From: Cladocopium goreaui
Taxonomy: Eukaryota; Sar; Dinophyceae; Suessiales; Symbiodiniaceae
Assembly (NCBI GenBank): GCA_947184155.2
Contig: CAMXCT020001746.1
Coordinates: 178,109-242,108, forward strand
Reading direction: 5' to 3'
DNA: 64,000 bases
The notes under the pieces are model-generated. The model was not told the DNA's origin and searched no databases. It saw only the letters and a program-made list of their open reading frames with translations. How positions within the stretch are numbered: position 1 is the stretch's first letter; each line of letters opens with the position of its first letter. This document shows positions 1 to 14,521 of this stretch, one piece after another. The position numbers and the translations under genes were made by a program.

Positions 1-150
1 TCCCCGCCCAGTGCCCCCTGCCGGACCTCAACCACGACCCTCCCCGCCCAGTGTTCCCTGCCGGACCTCAACCACGACCATCCACGCCCAGTGTTCCCTG
101 CCGGACCTCAACCGCGAGTATCCACGCCAAGTGTTCCCTGCCGGAACTCA
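1..150. repeat. 40-bp minisatellite at the window edge
   Basis: Almost four head-to-tail copies of a 40-bp GC-rich unit (CCCCGCCCAGTG...CCTGCCGGACCTCAACC) start at positions 1, 41, 81 and 121. The array is cut by the left edge, so its full length is unknown. Copies differ by only a few bases. Confidence 0.9.
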
Positions 151-174
151 TGTAGGAAGATATGGGACAAAGAA

Positions 175-716
175 TGTGCAGAAGAAAGTTAGAAAGAATG
201 TCAGAAAGAATGTCAGAAGATATGCCAGAAGATATGCCAGATAGAATGCCAAATAGAATGCCAGATAGAATGCCAGAAGATATGTCAGAATATATGCCAG
301 AAGATATGCCAGATAGAATGCCAGATAATATGCCAGAAGATATGCCAGATAGAATGCCAGAAGATTTGCCAGATAGAATGCCAGAAAATATGCCAGAAGA
401 TATGCCAGATAGATATGCCAGAAGATATGCCAGAAGATATGCCAGAAGATATGCCAGAAGATATGTCAGAATATATGCCAGAAGATATGTCAGATAGAAT
501 GCCAGAAGATATGTCAGAATATATGCCAGAAGATATGCCAGAAGAATGCCAGATTGAATGCCAGAAGATATGTCAGATAGAGTGCCAGAATGCAGATAGA
601 ATGCCAGAAGATATGCCAGAAGATATGCCAGATCATATGCCAGAAGATATGCCAGATAGAATGTCAAATAGAATGTCAGAAGATATGTCAGATAGAATGC
701 CAGAAGATTTGCCAGT
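175..716. repeat. 12-bp minisatellite (ATGCCAGAAGAT and variants)
   Basis: About 45 tandem copies of a 12-bp unit, with ATGCCAGAAGAT and ATGCCAGATAGA as main variants. Because 12 is a multiple of three, several frames on both strands stay open and read as MPED/MPDR or LAYLLAY tetrapeptides. Indels shift the frame, and no GC-rich exon or splice sites surround it, so I call it satellite and not a gene. Confidence 0.9.
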
Positions 717-759
717 AAGAAAATGTATAAATGCCATGGTGGGGATCACACGAAGTAAA

Positions 760-1823
760 GTAATTTTTCATTTTTGCCTGCTGAAAATACCATGATCGTA
801 TCATGATATCCCTGCTCAAAAGTGCATTCTGCTGGGTGAACATCATTTTGTTGATGTGATGTGGTTTGACTATGGAAAGAATCAGCCCGCAGCCCCCGAA
901 AAGATCGAGTTCACAGATTCGCGTTTCCAGGATGTGAACGAACGATTTTTATTGTACCGTGTTTTACCGATAGAACCTCGAACCGTGCCCTTCAAAATGG
1001 GTGGTTTTACCTCCATATTTTTAGTACTGTTACCTTTTGTGGTGGTATTTGAAGGGATGGGGATTGGTTGATGCATCCATTTATCACCAAAAATGAGACA
1101 TGTGGAAAACTTGGGTTTGCCGGGGGGGTTTGCCGTGAGTCGGAATGAGTTTGCAAGAAGGGTAACATATGTTAAGATCATGTATGTCCATCCGCAGCCG
1201 TTTAGTAGGAGGAAATTTCATGGTATTTTCAGTGTTTTTCTTTGGTTTCACATTAGCATTTGCAAGATGTTTGCATGATGAGGGATGATTGCTTGAACCA
1301 GGTTCATGTTTTGCGAACAAGATTTTTTCACGGGATCCCGCGGAAAATTTGCAGGATTTTTGAACTTGTGATTTGTTGGAAAGAGAAATAAAGTTGTGTG
1401 TTTTATTGGAACAGCATAATTAGATTTCCTTCGGAGCCATGTTGAGTTTCGATGAATTGTTCGAATGTTTGGTGCTATTGTTCGATGAATTGTTCGAACG
1501 TTATTACTCCCCCCCATGTTTTTGTTTCGACCTAATACCTACAGAGGTACATGCATGAGTATTGAGCACATTTATATGCGCCCTTCAAGGCTCAAGAGGT
1601 ATATAGAGTAAGCCTGTGGACAAGCACTGACCGGCAACAGGCTGAGAGTAAAGTAAAATAGTGCTGTCATTGGGGAAGACGCCTTAGCTGATCTTGAAGT
1701 AGACGCTAGGGCCCCTCTTCACCCCACCCCCCCAACCCCCCCCACCCCCCCACACCCCACGGACAGCTATTCCAATGTTGGATAATGAGTTCTATGGAAC
1801 GCAAGCTGCCTGAACGTTATTAC

Positions 1824-1862
<39 letters not shown>

Positions 1863-2200
1863 ACCCAATGGTCACGAGCTCAGAAACCTTGTTTGCTTCG
1901 GCAAACCCCTATGGTTGACCCAACAGGAAAACTTAGTTTCTGATCACATGACCTTGTTTTTTTGGGTCATTTCAAATAACCTTTCTTTATTCAGGTTGTT
2001 GGCTCCAAGGGTAGAGTCTAGCTATTTCCTACTTCTGGCTTTTGAACTACCAAAAAGATCATATAGAAACATCATGATCTTTACTTCACTTTGAATACTT
2101 CCAGCAGAATATGTAGATGAAAAGGATATGTATATATATATATATATGTTAATTTCCACCTCATATTTCGTAGTATCATGATTTATCATGACTAGTTATA
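760..2200. other. Region downstream of gene A, no gene seen
   Basis: No convincing exon on either strand. It holds two copies of GATGAATTGTTCGAA (1451 and 1484), a C-rich stretch (1731-1760), the poly-C tract described separately and a short TA run near 2131. Confidence 0.5.
1825..1862. repeat. Poly-C tract of 38 bases
   Basis: An uninterrupted run of 38 C, followed by ACCC. It is preceded by GAACGTTATTACT, the same 13 bases that precede a shorter C run at 1496-1515. Confidence 0.95.
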
Positions 2201-2214
2201 TGACCGTCACCATA

Positions 2215-2340
2215 TCACATGCATATTTTTCCATCAGTTCCCATCTCGATCAAGGCACGCAGAAGCTTGGGCAGCTGATCTAGGTCGGGCCCCACCTTCG
2301 GATCCAAGCCAGGGGTGATAAATGTCACGACGGTCACAAG
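2215..2340 (-). CDS. Gene A probable 3' exon with stop
   Basis: GC-rich frame TVVTFITPGLDPKVGPDLDQ, LPKLLRALIEMGTDGKICM, then TGA at 2215-2217. The 5' edge is not fixed, and a small exon at 2408-2431 (EILALTCK) may precede it. A second frame is also open here. Confidence 0.4.
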   Translation of the reverse strand, partial: LVTVVTFITPGLDPKVGPDLDQLPKLLRALIEMGTDGKICM

Positions 2341-5300
2341 GGAATGTATGGGACTTTCACAAAGCAACCAGGAAGATCTGTACAGTGAATTCTCTGAACC
2401 TTGCAAGTCAGCGCAAGGATTTCCTTAGCAGCTGCAGAACTTTAAAAAAAAACAGGAAGATTTGCAAAACCGATTTTTTATGAGTTGATATGAGTTGATT
2501 CAAACCAGAGTCTAGAATCTATAGCATGCTTTTGGGCTTTCTCAGCCAGTCATCTTGAGGGTCTTGGACTTGGACTGCTCAGATGTTCAACCATTTTTCT
2601 GCTCGGAAGAGCTCCCATGTTCCCAGCAGCCAACATACGATTCGAACGTTTGAAACATCCTACTGCCTACTTGTTGTTTGTTAGAAACCTACCTGGCCCA
2701 CCCATCCGCCATCCGCCGCCTATCTACCCATCTATCCTTCTACCTACCTATCTACCTTCCTGTCTACCAACTTATTCCTTGCTTTCGTATCCATCACTGC
2801 ATATCTATACGGTTCTACAAGTATACTAATGCAGCCCCAAGGGCGAAACTATTCTTGGCATTTCTTGGCTACAAGTACTACATAGTACTACTATGTCATC
2901 CTTGTTTCGATGTCCGAGCGCGGCCTGTGGTCCTCTGACCTTCGCGAGTTTCAGCATCTCATCGGTCAAGTCCTCGTTGGACACCAAGCGGCCTGACAGG
3001 TTGCACCAGCAATGGGGGGAGACACAAACTGGAACAAAGGACCCAAGGCAGCGGAAAAAACATGCGGCCCATACCGACTCGCACCACCAAAAGTCTCAAA
3101 TCATGCTGTTTGTTGAAGGACTTTTGCTGTCTTTCTTATTGGCCATTAGTTCTTAGTGGTGAGGTTCATTTCCTCGGGACCAGGGGCCACCATTTGACCA
3201 TGGCGGTAAAGGTACTCCCATGAAAAGCCAATGTGGCAACCATAAATTCACATAAATACCCAGAGTGGGATAATCTTGGGAAAAAAATATTGGCATTCCG
3301 TTCCATTCCATTACCCACAACCATTACCTAGGACTCCGGACCGATCACTGCAACCTTGGTGCTACCAGGAGGGCGGCTTCTTGGCTATGGGGAAGTAGTG
3401 GAACCCTTCATGTTCTATGGGAAAACAGGTGGAAAACATTAGAAAAAGCGTAGGAAATGCGCCAAAGTTATTTCTTTTAAAGCGTTCAGGGCATTCAAGT
3501 TAAAATTGTTTCGGGGGCATCCTGACACCCCACAATCGTGGCCCTTCATGTCTTTAATGAAATCAGCCACATCTTCAAAGCTGAGTTTCTTCATAGACCG
3601 AGGCCCCCACATCTCGCAAATCGCCCGTGAAGAAGAATTTGGCCTCTGCCTGGCCACGGTGCTGATTGGTTGGTGAACCCAGCACTGTCTCCTTAGATCA
3701 TACCTCACTCCACATTACTATGCGCTCCCATCTCCGTTCCAAGAATGAATGATCAGGGTATGGGTCAACGTGTTGAGCACCTGTAATCCATACAGTGCTG
3801 GTGCAGTTTCAATACCTATGTGGGTATGAGGCGGTCCAATGCTGCATACACTGGAATACCCTGGGAATTTTTATGCCAAAGTAATGTGGGTGACACTCTG
3901 CTATGCCGGTGGGTGATTCACATAAATCCAATCTCTGATTTAAGGCAATCAGATGCATGATTTACCAAACACCAACACATACACACAGGCACACACAATT
4001 GTAGGATCCAATTTCATTCTTCAAGTATGATTGGGGGGTTCAATCACATCCTGAAACTATGGTATTGGCCCAAACATACCGAAATGGAGATGATTAGATC
4101 CCAAGGGTTACAGTAAATCTCCCATGAATTCCAATTATATTCCCATTCCCATCATGCCTAATCTTGTTGATGGTTAAACCTGTTGCTGCTGATGGCAACA
4201 TAGATATGGACAAAAAATCAGGACTTAGTTCGATTTTTTCCCATATATGATGTCCCTTAAACCCTAGCTAAGGAAGCTACGTGCATCAACTTAGCTATCA
4301 TCAATCAGCTACAAATTCCAACAACAATCCACATTTTTCTTGGTGAAGTCATCATTTCTCCTATGTTTTGTCTATAGTTTCCTACGATTTTCATATGATT
4401 TTCCTATGATTTTCATATGGTTTTCAGAGTCGTCACACCATTTTCCAATGTATGTTCACCACAAAACACGCAGTCGTGCCTCCGACTTGCCCGCCCCAAG
4501 GCCTTGGGGCCGACGGAAAACGCCAAGGGATCCATGGGGAGATTCTGAAAACAATGGGAAAATGGTGGTATAGTGAGGGATATCATGGGAATATCATGGG
4601 AATATCATGGAATACTACTGGAATATATGGATGGAAATTTGATGGAATGTGAATGGTGATATACCCTTTGGCAGTCAAACGTGGCCAGCTGGAACATCCT
4701 AGACATGAAGTTTTGCTGGGAAAATCAGCTGTACAGAATTTTCCAGTGCCATCTTTGATTACCACCGGGTATTTAAGACTTATTCAGGACTTGCTAAGGG
4801 ATTCTTAGCCGTCTATATATCCATTCTAAGGGCATATTCATGGATTCATGGATGATAAACCATCCCTGACTCCGAAAAAACAAGAATAAACCAATCTGGA
4901 CGACAAATCAGATCTAAATGTGCCGACCAATTCGATAGTTCGATCGTTGGAACATGACTCAAACAGATACTCGAAACTGAGCCCCCCATATATATATAAT
5001 ATTATATATATAATATTATATATATAATATATAATATATATATATATATAAGTCAAATTATATTAATTGAGTATGAAACCATAGTTAACTATAGTTATAT
5101 AATGGGGTTTGCAAACCAACAAACATCCCTAGGGAGCCTCACCTTGCTTCAAATCATACCAATACCGTTTTCAATCTGTGAGATGATCATACCCCACGAT
5201 GCCCATGTTTGCAATGAGTTTCACTAGTCACCATGGTGAGAATCTCGCAAATCTCAGTTCTATATTAAACAAATGTCATGAAACAACCATGATTCCATGC

Positions 5301-8300
5301 CACGCTTTCTATCTCTCTCTTTCTCTCTCTTCCATGAAACATAAAAAGTGTAGATCTTATAAATAATGGATTGTGATGTCTAGTATAGTATACACAACTA
5401 CCCAAGTCAAACTACATCATCATATATAGTTTCTGCATGGATCCAGTGTTTTTACACCAGCTTACTACATTGATATCAGCAATACTATGGCTATTATGAC
5501 ATCAGTACTATTTACACCAAATACTAATACTGTAGATATTAGATATTTCCACATATTTCCACCAGTAATCATTTTATCCCACCAGTTCTATTTGAGCAGT
5601 GTTCAAAGCCCCAATAAGTCATTCCATTCCAGTGCTTGGCTTAGAATTCCCACAGACGATGATATCCCCCAAGTTCCCAATAATCCCCAATATATCCCAA
5701 TAATAACCTTCAATCATCCCAATATATCCAATATCTACGTATAAATATATGAATGGCGTACAAACTTATTTGTTCCCCGCAATTGCCACCGGCAAGACTG
5801 GGTCGTCCCCTATCGGTTGTGAAGATTTTCGCTCTTTGATAACATCCAGTAGCAAGTACAGCTCGTTGTACTAAAAAAAAAGTAGAAATAGAAATAAGTA
5901 GAAGTAGAAGTAATAGCACGTGTATATATATATATTGATTTATATGTATAGGTGATATAATCCCCTGTAGTCATCAACCAATATTCGCGACCCTCTCCGC
6001 GATAAAAACAGGTCTCTCCGATCCCCTGGGCTCCCAAACGCAAGGCTTGCCGCGTGTTGGGAACATAGCTGGCCCAGCCTGCAGCTGGGCCATGGGAATA
6101 GCGATTCCTGGTTAGGAACTGTTTTTTGGTTACCCACAAACAATCCCAATGAAGTAATCCATTTATTATCATTATTAATTATCCATGGCCCATCTAGGTA
6201 CAGGGGGGTATACAGTAATTGATGTTAATGGGATTGAATAGGATCGGATGTTTGAAAACTCATGGAACTATGATGGAACTACTCCGCAAGTTTGGAAAAT
6301 TCGATGGTCCATTCGTGCTGGATCCATGGGCCAGCTGAGGTACATCCCACGATCAATCGCAAAATGGCTTATAGCAACCAAAAACTTGGAGGTACCCAGC
6401 CCAAGAAATGAGTTTCAACATGTTTCACCCCAGTGGTTCATGCTTGTTCTTTTTCATGATGAGTCGTGGTGAACTGGCTGATGGATACAGATCAATCCGC
6501 CTGCCCGAAATATCCCGAATGTACGTACATCATGGATACCTACGGACGTGCCCCCACATGTAAGCAGCTATCATGCGATGGAACGTTTCAAAGTATAGAA
6601 GACGTATAGTTGACCTAGCTATATTCACATAAATCATAGACATACTATACCCTGGTAAACTAACAGTTTGCTGTTCAACATGGCCATATCTAGTTGATAT
6701 ACCTATTGAACATGGTGATTTTCCATATGTTTTTGTATGTTTACCAGAGGGTAATCATCATCAAGCCCCATTAAATATCATCAAACTATATTAAACTCCC
6801 ATAGTTTCCCATTAAATACCATTAAAATCCCATAGTTGATGGTTAACCCCCCCTTTAAGTCACGATTAATCACTATATAATAATCATACTCATGTTAGTT
6901 TACCAAAGGGTCATATGCCATTGAAATGGCACCAGCCTCCGCACCCCCGATTGCAACAGCACCTCGGGCCGCTAATTGGTGATCCACATAGAGGCGCGCC
7001 TGAGCGCAAGGGGTGTGTCCCCACGTGTGGTGAAAATGGACTTGGTCAACGGCAAAAACCATAGGTTTAACATTTATTTAACAGGGTGTGATTTACCAAT
7101 CAAAATGGCAATTTAAGATGTTTCAATGATGTTTAAAATGGAATGAAGCAAGCAAAATGTTGATATAATATGAATTAACAAAAAACAACATGGTGATTTA
7201 ATCAATCAAAATGATGGTAGGCACATCACCGTCTAGAAATTGATGTTCTTTTCCGTGAAATTACCAGAAGGATCCAGCCACAGGTGACCTGCCAAGCACC
7301 GGAGGCTAAAACCGAATCCCCCTGAAACGCTGGTGCCGCGCCTCCTTACTCTGCACATCCATGGTGCCGCGCAGGTGCGTCCTGCGCCGTCGCTTCATCG
7401 CTTCACTGCTTTCGCTTTGAACACCATTGGGATCCATTGGGTCTGTTTTGGGGAAAATTATGTGACGAAACAAAGGTTTTACTGCTAAGTTATATCATCC
7501 ACATATATCATACATTCTACTAGGGTGAAATTTCACTCAAGACAATTATGGGAACATCTTGTGCAGGCCATTTGCTACCGCCGAATTTCTCGTGGTGTAA
7601 TACCAGAAAAAACGCAAGCTATCAACATCAATCGGCCATTCTGCTTTCATTCTTGACCATTACCCTTCTTCACCGATATGATGACTTTTTGTTAAAAAAA
7701 CACATCATACGTAACCCCGAACCTGTGACATGGATAACCCTAGGTACACTACCAAAAGAGCTGTATCATGTTGGTATGTGTTAATATCTTAGGAGATATT
7801 AAATATTGAATCGTGCTCTATACTTTCATCCCTCGATCACCCGCATGAAATCTCAATGTTTGACACCCAGCAATGAATACATCCAGCATGCGAGAGGGTT
7901 TAGTCTGGAAAGCATTCATTCAATATTAAGGGATGATGAAGGGATGAAGATCGCCATCAGGATACCCTGCCCTGGCCTTCAAACCCTATAATGTGAGTAA
8001 AACAATCATGAACCATCCCCCGAATCACTATTTTATAGAGGTGGTATAAACCATTCCCAGTCATGGATTGTTTTGCCCACATGACGGTAATTTTTACATA
8101 CAAATAATTCTGTAATTAATTGTACAATTTACATAAATCCATGTGGATCACAATCCATTTCTAATTTCTGTAAAATCCATCATGTGTAAAAAAAATGTGG
8201 ATAATCCATCAATTCTTATATATAATTCTTACAGTATTGTCTCATATTTCTCATGCTTTTTCCCGGGACATGGGGATGATAGCGGCAGCGGCACCAGGCT

Positions 8301-11300
8301 AGATCAAGTTCACTGAGGCCCCTGGCCATTTGCCCAAGACCGCTGTGCTGCCGTAAAGCCTCATGGGAAAACCATGGATTTTCTCAGGCCATGGTGTGTT
8401 ATGACATAACTTTGACCCATAAAATCGAGCCAGTTCTGTTGGGTTTTCCCTATGGATCCAAGATGATCCAAGCGCTTCCCGAGAAGATACGGCTGGATCC
8501 ATAAGGGCTTGATATGTTTTGATCCAAATGGATGTAGCTTGATATCGCCCTGAAAATGCCGGGGGAGCTGGAATAGGCTGATCTAAAATGTTCATTAAAT
8601 ACTCTATGATGTTCCCCTGTAACATTGTCATTTCGGGGATGACCCATATCCTTGGAACAAACCCCATCTATCAACATCGGAGGTGTTCTCAAAAAATGAT
8701 AAAAAATCGGCATCCACATTTTGTCATCCAAACTTGACGATTTTTTTCATCGAGACGCCATGATTTTGGGGCAGTCCAATTCTGAGGAAGATCAATATGA
8801 TTCAAAAGCTTGGTACGGGTCAAAACCGAGTCAGAATCCGAGTCAAAGCCCACAAATTGGAGAACATTGGCTGATTAATGCTTATAGGATATCACTGGTC
8901 CCCTGCTGTACATTTCCCAACCCCATAACCCCATTTCTCTCTCTCTCTCTCTCGCTCTATGCAATGTACCTGTCACTGTCACAGGATCGAAGGTTTATCA
9001 GCGTTTTGGTGTCTGCCTGACATGGCTAACCTGACATACCCCCATCAAAATGGACAACTAACAAAATAGCAGTAAAATCATGTATAATTACCCCCTTCAT
9101 CAGGGTTTATCCGCTTAATATCATGTTGCTATGTCTGTCTCTCTCTCTCTCTCTCTCCCTCCCTCCCTCCCTCCCTCCATCGCCATTTCAACAGGTGAGA
9201 CTGACATGCAACCCTACAAATGACATCAAATGGGGCAGCCATTTTCCGCGCGAAAGCTCCTGGGGGTTCCATCTGAGGCAACCCACTTAGCCCAGGATTT
9301 CCCAGTTCCGACCTCAGCAATCACTTTCTGGATCAATTTGGGGGGTATTTGATGTATTTGTAAAATATCTATTGTTCATCAAGGAAGCAAGGAATTGAGG
9401 TGGCAATCCATAGTAAATCATTGCCATGGAAACATACAAAGGCCGAGAAACAAAAAAAAACATTGCCCAAGATAAATGGACCGCAAAACTGCGAGAATTC
9501 TCTTGCTGGGATAACTGGTAGCTGCCTTTCACGTTGCAATGACTGAATTCCTACTCCTTTGCTGATTAAAACCAGTTGATGTGTCTGAAACTATATATAC
9601 ATGTTGTTGGCCAAAAAACACTTTTTCATGGGCTCCATCTCTCTCTCTCTCTATATCATCGAGATTTCCACAATCAGTTTTGTCCCTTTTACTGTCCCTG
9701 GTCAGTGCTGTTCCCTACTCAACATCAAACACATGGATATAAAAAGCGAGGTCCGCCAGGGTGGGTCCCGAGCCCAAAATGACCAAAGACCATCTGGCTC
9801 CACGTAGAACATATAGCCCGCCTGGTGCGCAGAAGCCTGTTGGACTTTCGCTTGTAGCACCAAAGGGATGCCGAAAAGTATGGAACCAGAATGGTTTGTT
9901 GGTGATGTGTTCTTTCCAGACCCAGCTGTCCATCTTTTTAGGAGTTCCGGTTACGTCGTTGCACCATGTTGCACCCTTGAAATTTCACATGGAAACCAAC
10001 AAAAATGTACCACATGTCAATTTTGAGATAAGAAAACTATTATGAACCATGATGAACCCCAATTCATCCCTTATGCGCTATGGGTGATTTCAAACTCCCG
10101 AATGCCTCTGATCTTTGGGATTGAAAACACAAGCCCCGAAAAATATGCCATTCATTTTGACAGATCCGTTGGGTATCAAGAACAAGTGTGCCAGTGGGAT
10201 ATTCTTAAACAATGTCAAACTATAATGGTGATCAGTCCTGGAGGTACGAGTACCACAAGCGTCACAAGCGTTCAAAAAACGGATCATCCGTTGGGCCCGT
10301 TGGGTTTGGGATGAAACATCGCTTCCTTTTCGAACGCTGACCTGCATAATGTTTTGGTTCACCAAGTCGTTCAACAAATGAGCACTTTTTGGTGGTACCC
10401 CCGGTACCCATGGTACTTGACCAAACCAGTCAACCAGGCTTGTGTGCTATGCCGCACCATGTTGGGCTATCCTTTTTGAGGGTTTTTTATGTTCAAACGA
10501 ACGGTAAAACCATGGCTGCCATGGCGAATTGGCTGGCTAACTGGATACCTGTTGCTGGGTGATTTGGACATTTTTGATCTGGATAATTCATTGATTTGGA
10601 CATATTTACACCGAAGATCAAACCTGATTCCCAGTCCACGTTCGTATCAAGGATCATTTCTTGTGGTTGGTTGATGTTGGCTTGAGCTCCCAATGATCCA
10701 AATGCATAGCACACGGCATATATATATATATCACTTGTCCCTTCCTGAAAGTTCCAAACGCCTTCTGAGACTGTGTTTTGGGATTTGTTTTTGGGGTCCA
10801 AACACATTCTCAAACCGGAACTTGCAGCACCCGCCCTTCTATTTGACACATTCTCAAACCGGAACTTGCAGCACCCGCCCTTCTATTTGGGCACTTGTCA
10901 TGGAACCAAAACCCTTTTTTTCCTGCAGATTTTCTGCCAAACATCCAAACATCCAAACATCCACCAGACAAGTCGAGCGCAACTCTCTCGGGTTCCCTTT
11001 TTTGTCCGCGACCCGCGACCCAGGAGCGAAGCTAAGCAGAGCTATTGGGGTCACTGATGCCTAAGTTGAAAAGAAATGGATTATGTCCCTTCTAAACAAA
11101 TGTGTGACCATTACTATATTATTATTGGTAGGATATTGTACTAGATTATACCTATGCTCCTTCAATCTCCTTCATGTTCCTTCAATCCTGAGATATCGGC
11201 TAATCATGACTGCATGGTTGGATTATGTTATTTGATTGGTGATTTTTAACATTTTTATAGATGACTGTCAATAGTAGTTTATTGTCTACCCATGTGATGT

Positions 11301-14300
11301 CGGACGCTGATTAGTGGCTAGGTTCGCTATTGTGGCAAATTTTCTCCAAATTATATATTCTGAAACACATGTATTGTTTGGAGGGTTCACTTTTGTGGCA
11401 AGAAAATTGGAGTGTTTTTTTTCGAAAAATAAAACGGCCTGCAACTGCTGAGCGGCAAACTTTTTTTTTTCCAAAAGCAATTGCCAAATTCAAATGCCAA
11501 GCCTTTCCCGAAGGAGCCGATCCCTTATTAAACCTTTATTAAAGAACAGCTTTCCACAATTTTCCAAGGCCATGGACCAGGAGAGGCCCCATTTCACTTT
11601 AGCAGGTTTTTTTGCTGGGTTCACTATTGCAGCAAGCTGTGCCAGAGCAGCTCCTGGAAGCCCAAAAGGGAAGCAAGCCTTTTCCAAATGCAATTGCCAA
11701 ATTCAAACTCCAAGCCTTTCCCAAAGGAGCCAATCCCTTATTAAATCCCTATTAAAGAACACCTTTTCCACAATTTTCCAGGGCCCTGGACCAGGAGAGG
11801 CCCCATTTCACTTTAGTAGGTTTGTTTGCTGGGTTCACTATTGCAGCAAGCTGTGCCAGAGCAGCTCCTGGAAGCCCAAAAGGGAAGCAAGCCTTTTCCA
11901 AATGCAATTGCCAAATTCAAACTCCAAGCCTTTCCCAAAGGAGCCAATCCCTTATTAAACCCTTATTAAAGAATGAACACCTTTTCCACAATTTTCCAGG
12001 GCCCTGGACCAGGAGAGGCCCCATTTCACTTTAGTAGGTTTGTTTGCTGGGTTCACTATTGCAGCAAGCTGTGCCAGAGCAGCTCCTGGAAGCCCAGAAG
12101 AGAAGCAAGCCTTTTCCAAGAGCAATTGCCAACCCCAAGCCTTTCCCAAAGGAGCCAATCCCTTATTACAAGTACTACAAGCACTACAAGTACTACAAGT
12201 ACTACAAATACCACAAGTTCATCGGCAAAAAAACAGTTTTAATTAGATTTCAACTGTAGCCAATTGAAATCCTTACTTAAGTGGGGATGGTTTATCCTGG
12301 GAAGAAAATTTTTGACTTTCCACTTTAAAGAGAGTCCAGAAATTGTTCAGGGGGAGGGGGGGGCCCCACACTAATCAGGACCCAACATTAGATCCTTGTG
12401 TGATCCATGGTTAGAGGCGCCGTGGTGCTGCGGTTTTCACATTCCACTGGCTGCCTCTGGCGCCGCAGAAATGGCAGAACTTCAGACGACATGGCTCTGA
12501 ACCAGGCCGCATCACTCCACACTCCTAGGCGCCGAAGCCCTGTAGGTCCCCGACCAGTTGGTGATTATAGTATGTATATAAAAACCTCTCTCTATATATA
12601 TATATAATTACAATGTTGTGCCTTGAGAAGCAAATCAGTTTATATGTTGTGTATTTGATTGTATGACATGGTAAATATATATATATATATATATATGGTG
12701 GTAACTTGTACAGATTATGTTCAAGTTATATCAATAGAAAGGGAGATATAGCATCTGATAGCAGGTACATCAAAAAAAAACGTTAGCAAACATAGCTGTT
12801 GTTTGGACTGGAAACGGATGCTTTGTATGGCAGGACAGCAGGACAATTTTTCTTCTCAAGTGGAGCACACTTTCACGGGAAGCATGGCTGCAGCTGAAAT
12901 GTGATGGCGCAAAGAGCGACGCTGCAGGACTTCAAATCCAGGCGTTTCCTGTTGCTTAAGAGAAGATGAGAGAAGGTTGGCGTGGAACACGCATGTGTTT
13001 CCTGTTGTTCAGAAAAGACAAGAAGGAAACGTGCATGTGCTTCTAGATTATAGATGTTACACTTCCAGAACAAGTAAATACGTATGTGTTTCCACACAGA
13101 GACATAAAAAGTGATTGTAAACGCTTATGTGTTGAAGATGTGCTTCCACAATCTTCCACATCTATACACATGGTGCTCAAAAATCTCGACATGTGGGATG
13201 TGTTTCCACAAAAACCTGGGAATGCGCATGTGTATCCTCATGAAAATACCAACATGGCAAGGGAACGCGATTGTGTTTCCAGCTTTCATCACCATCGTGC
13301 TTGGAAACGCGTATGTGTTAAAACGTGTTTTTTTTTGTGTTTCCTCAAGGCTGAAATCCGTAGCTGTTTTTCTCGCTCAAGCTCACCCGAACCGCTGTTT
13401 TTGCCAGAAACTCTTCACATTTCGAGATCAAAAGCTAAGGAAACGACTTGAAACGACATGCAGCGGGAAAAACAGAACTTCCCAAAATCACATGACAATT
13501 GCCAGAAAAAACATCAAAATTTAAAGCCAAAAAAGATACACAATATAACTGAACGTACAAAACCTATAGCCAAACTTAACGTAACTTCAACTTAACTTTC
13601 CTAAGTCCTTTTGTAAAGCCCCTAAGTCCATCTTAACTCAAGGCACAGCATTGCATAAATATAATAAACAACTATGGATGTTTCTTGGTTTAACCCTACT
13701 ATATGACCAAGGCAAGCTATATCCTCCATAGCCACGACACTAGCCACCAAGTTCCCAAGTTCGCCAGGGCGCGTGACAAAATTTGGCCGAGGCCTGAAAT
13801 TTCGTGCCACATTCTGAGCAGAAGTTGAAGGATTTCCCTGTCGGAGATCAGTTCCAGCAAATGGGCCATTGAAAGATGGTTGGGCCATGGTTATTTAACT
13901 GCCGATAGTGGGTGAAGTAACCATCAATTTACCATTTATAAAATTGTTTTTATCCAAAAGTGCTGGCACACGTTGGCACGTTTCATCAGTTGATGTGTTG
14001 TTTCTTAATGAATTGAATTGAGTTGATTCTTTATTGTTGCTTATTCGGCAGTGATCGGAAGGAACTGTCAACATGTTTTCACTCAACATCTTGACGAAAA
14101 GCAAACCCACATATTAGGTATCCATTGCCCACATGTTGGGTTTTCATCGGTATCATGGGTAGTTAAAGCTATTTTGAGGTGTATGGTAGTTGCTAAAAAT
14201 GAGGAAACCACCAAAATTCGTTCTTTTTCCCAAGTTTTTGGGGGGATCCATAAAAAATGGTGACGCGCGAATATGGGTGTTACATTCCCCTTGCCCGAGA

Positions 14301-14489
14301 TGCCGAGAATGACGGTGCCAAGTGACTGGGGCATCGAGGGTCTCAAAATCAAAATCCCATCCATCCATCCATCATCCCCATAAATCCCACTGGAATTCTG
14401 TGAAATCCTAGATTCTATCACACATATATATATATATGTATATCTAATATATATATATATGTATAAATATATATATATATATATATCTA

Positions 14490-14521
<32 letters not shown>

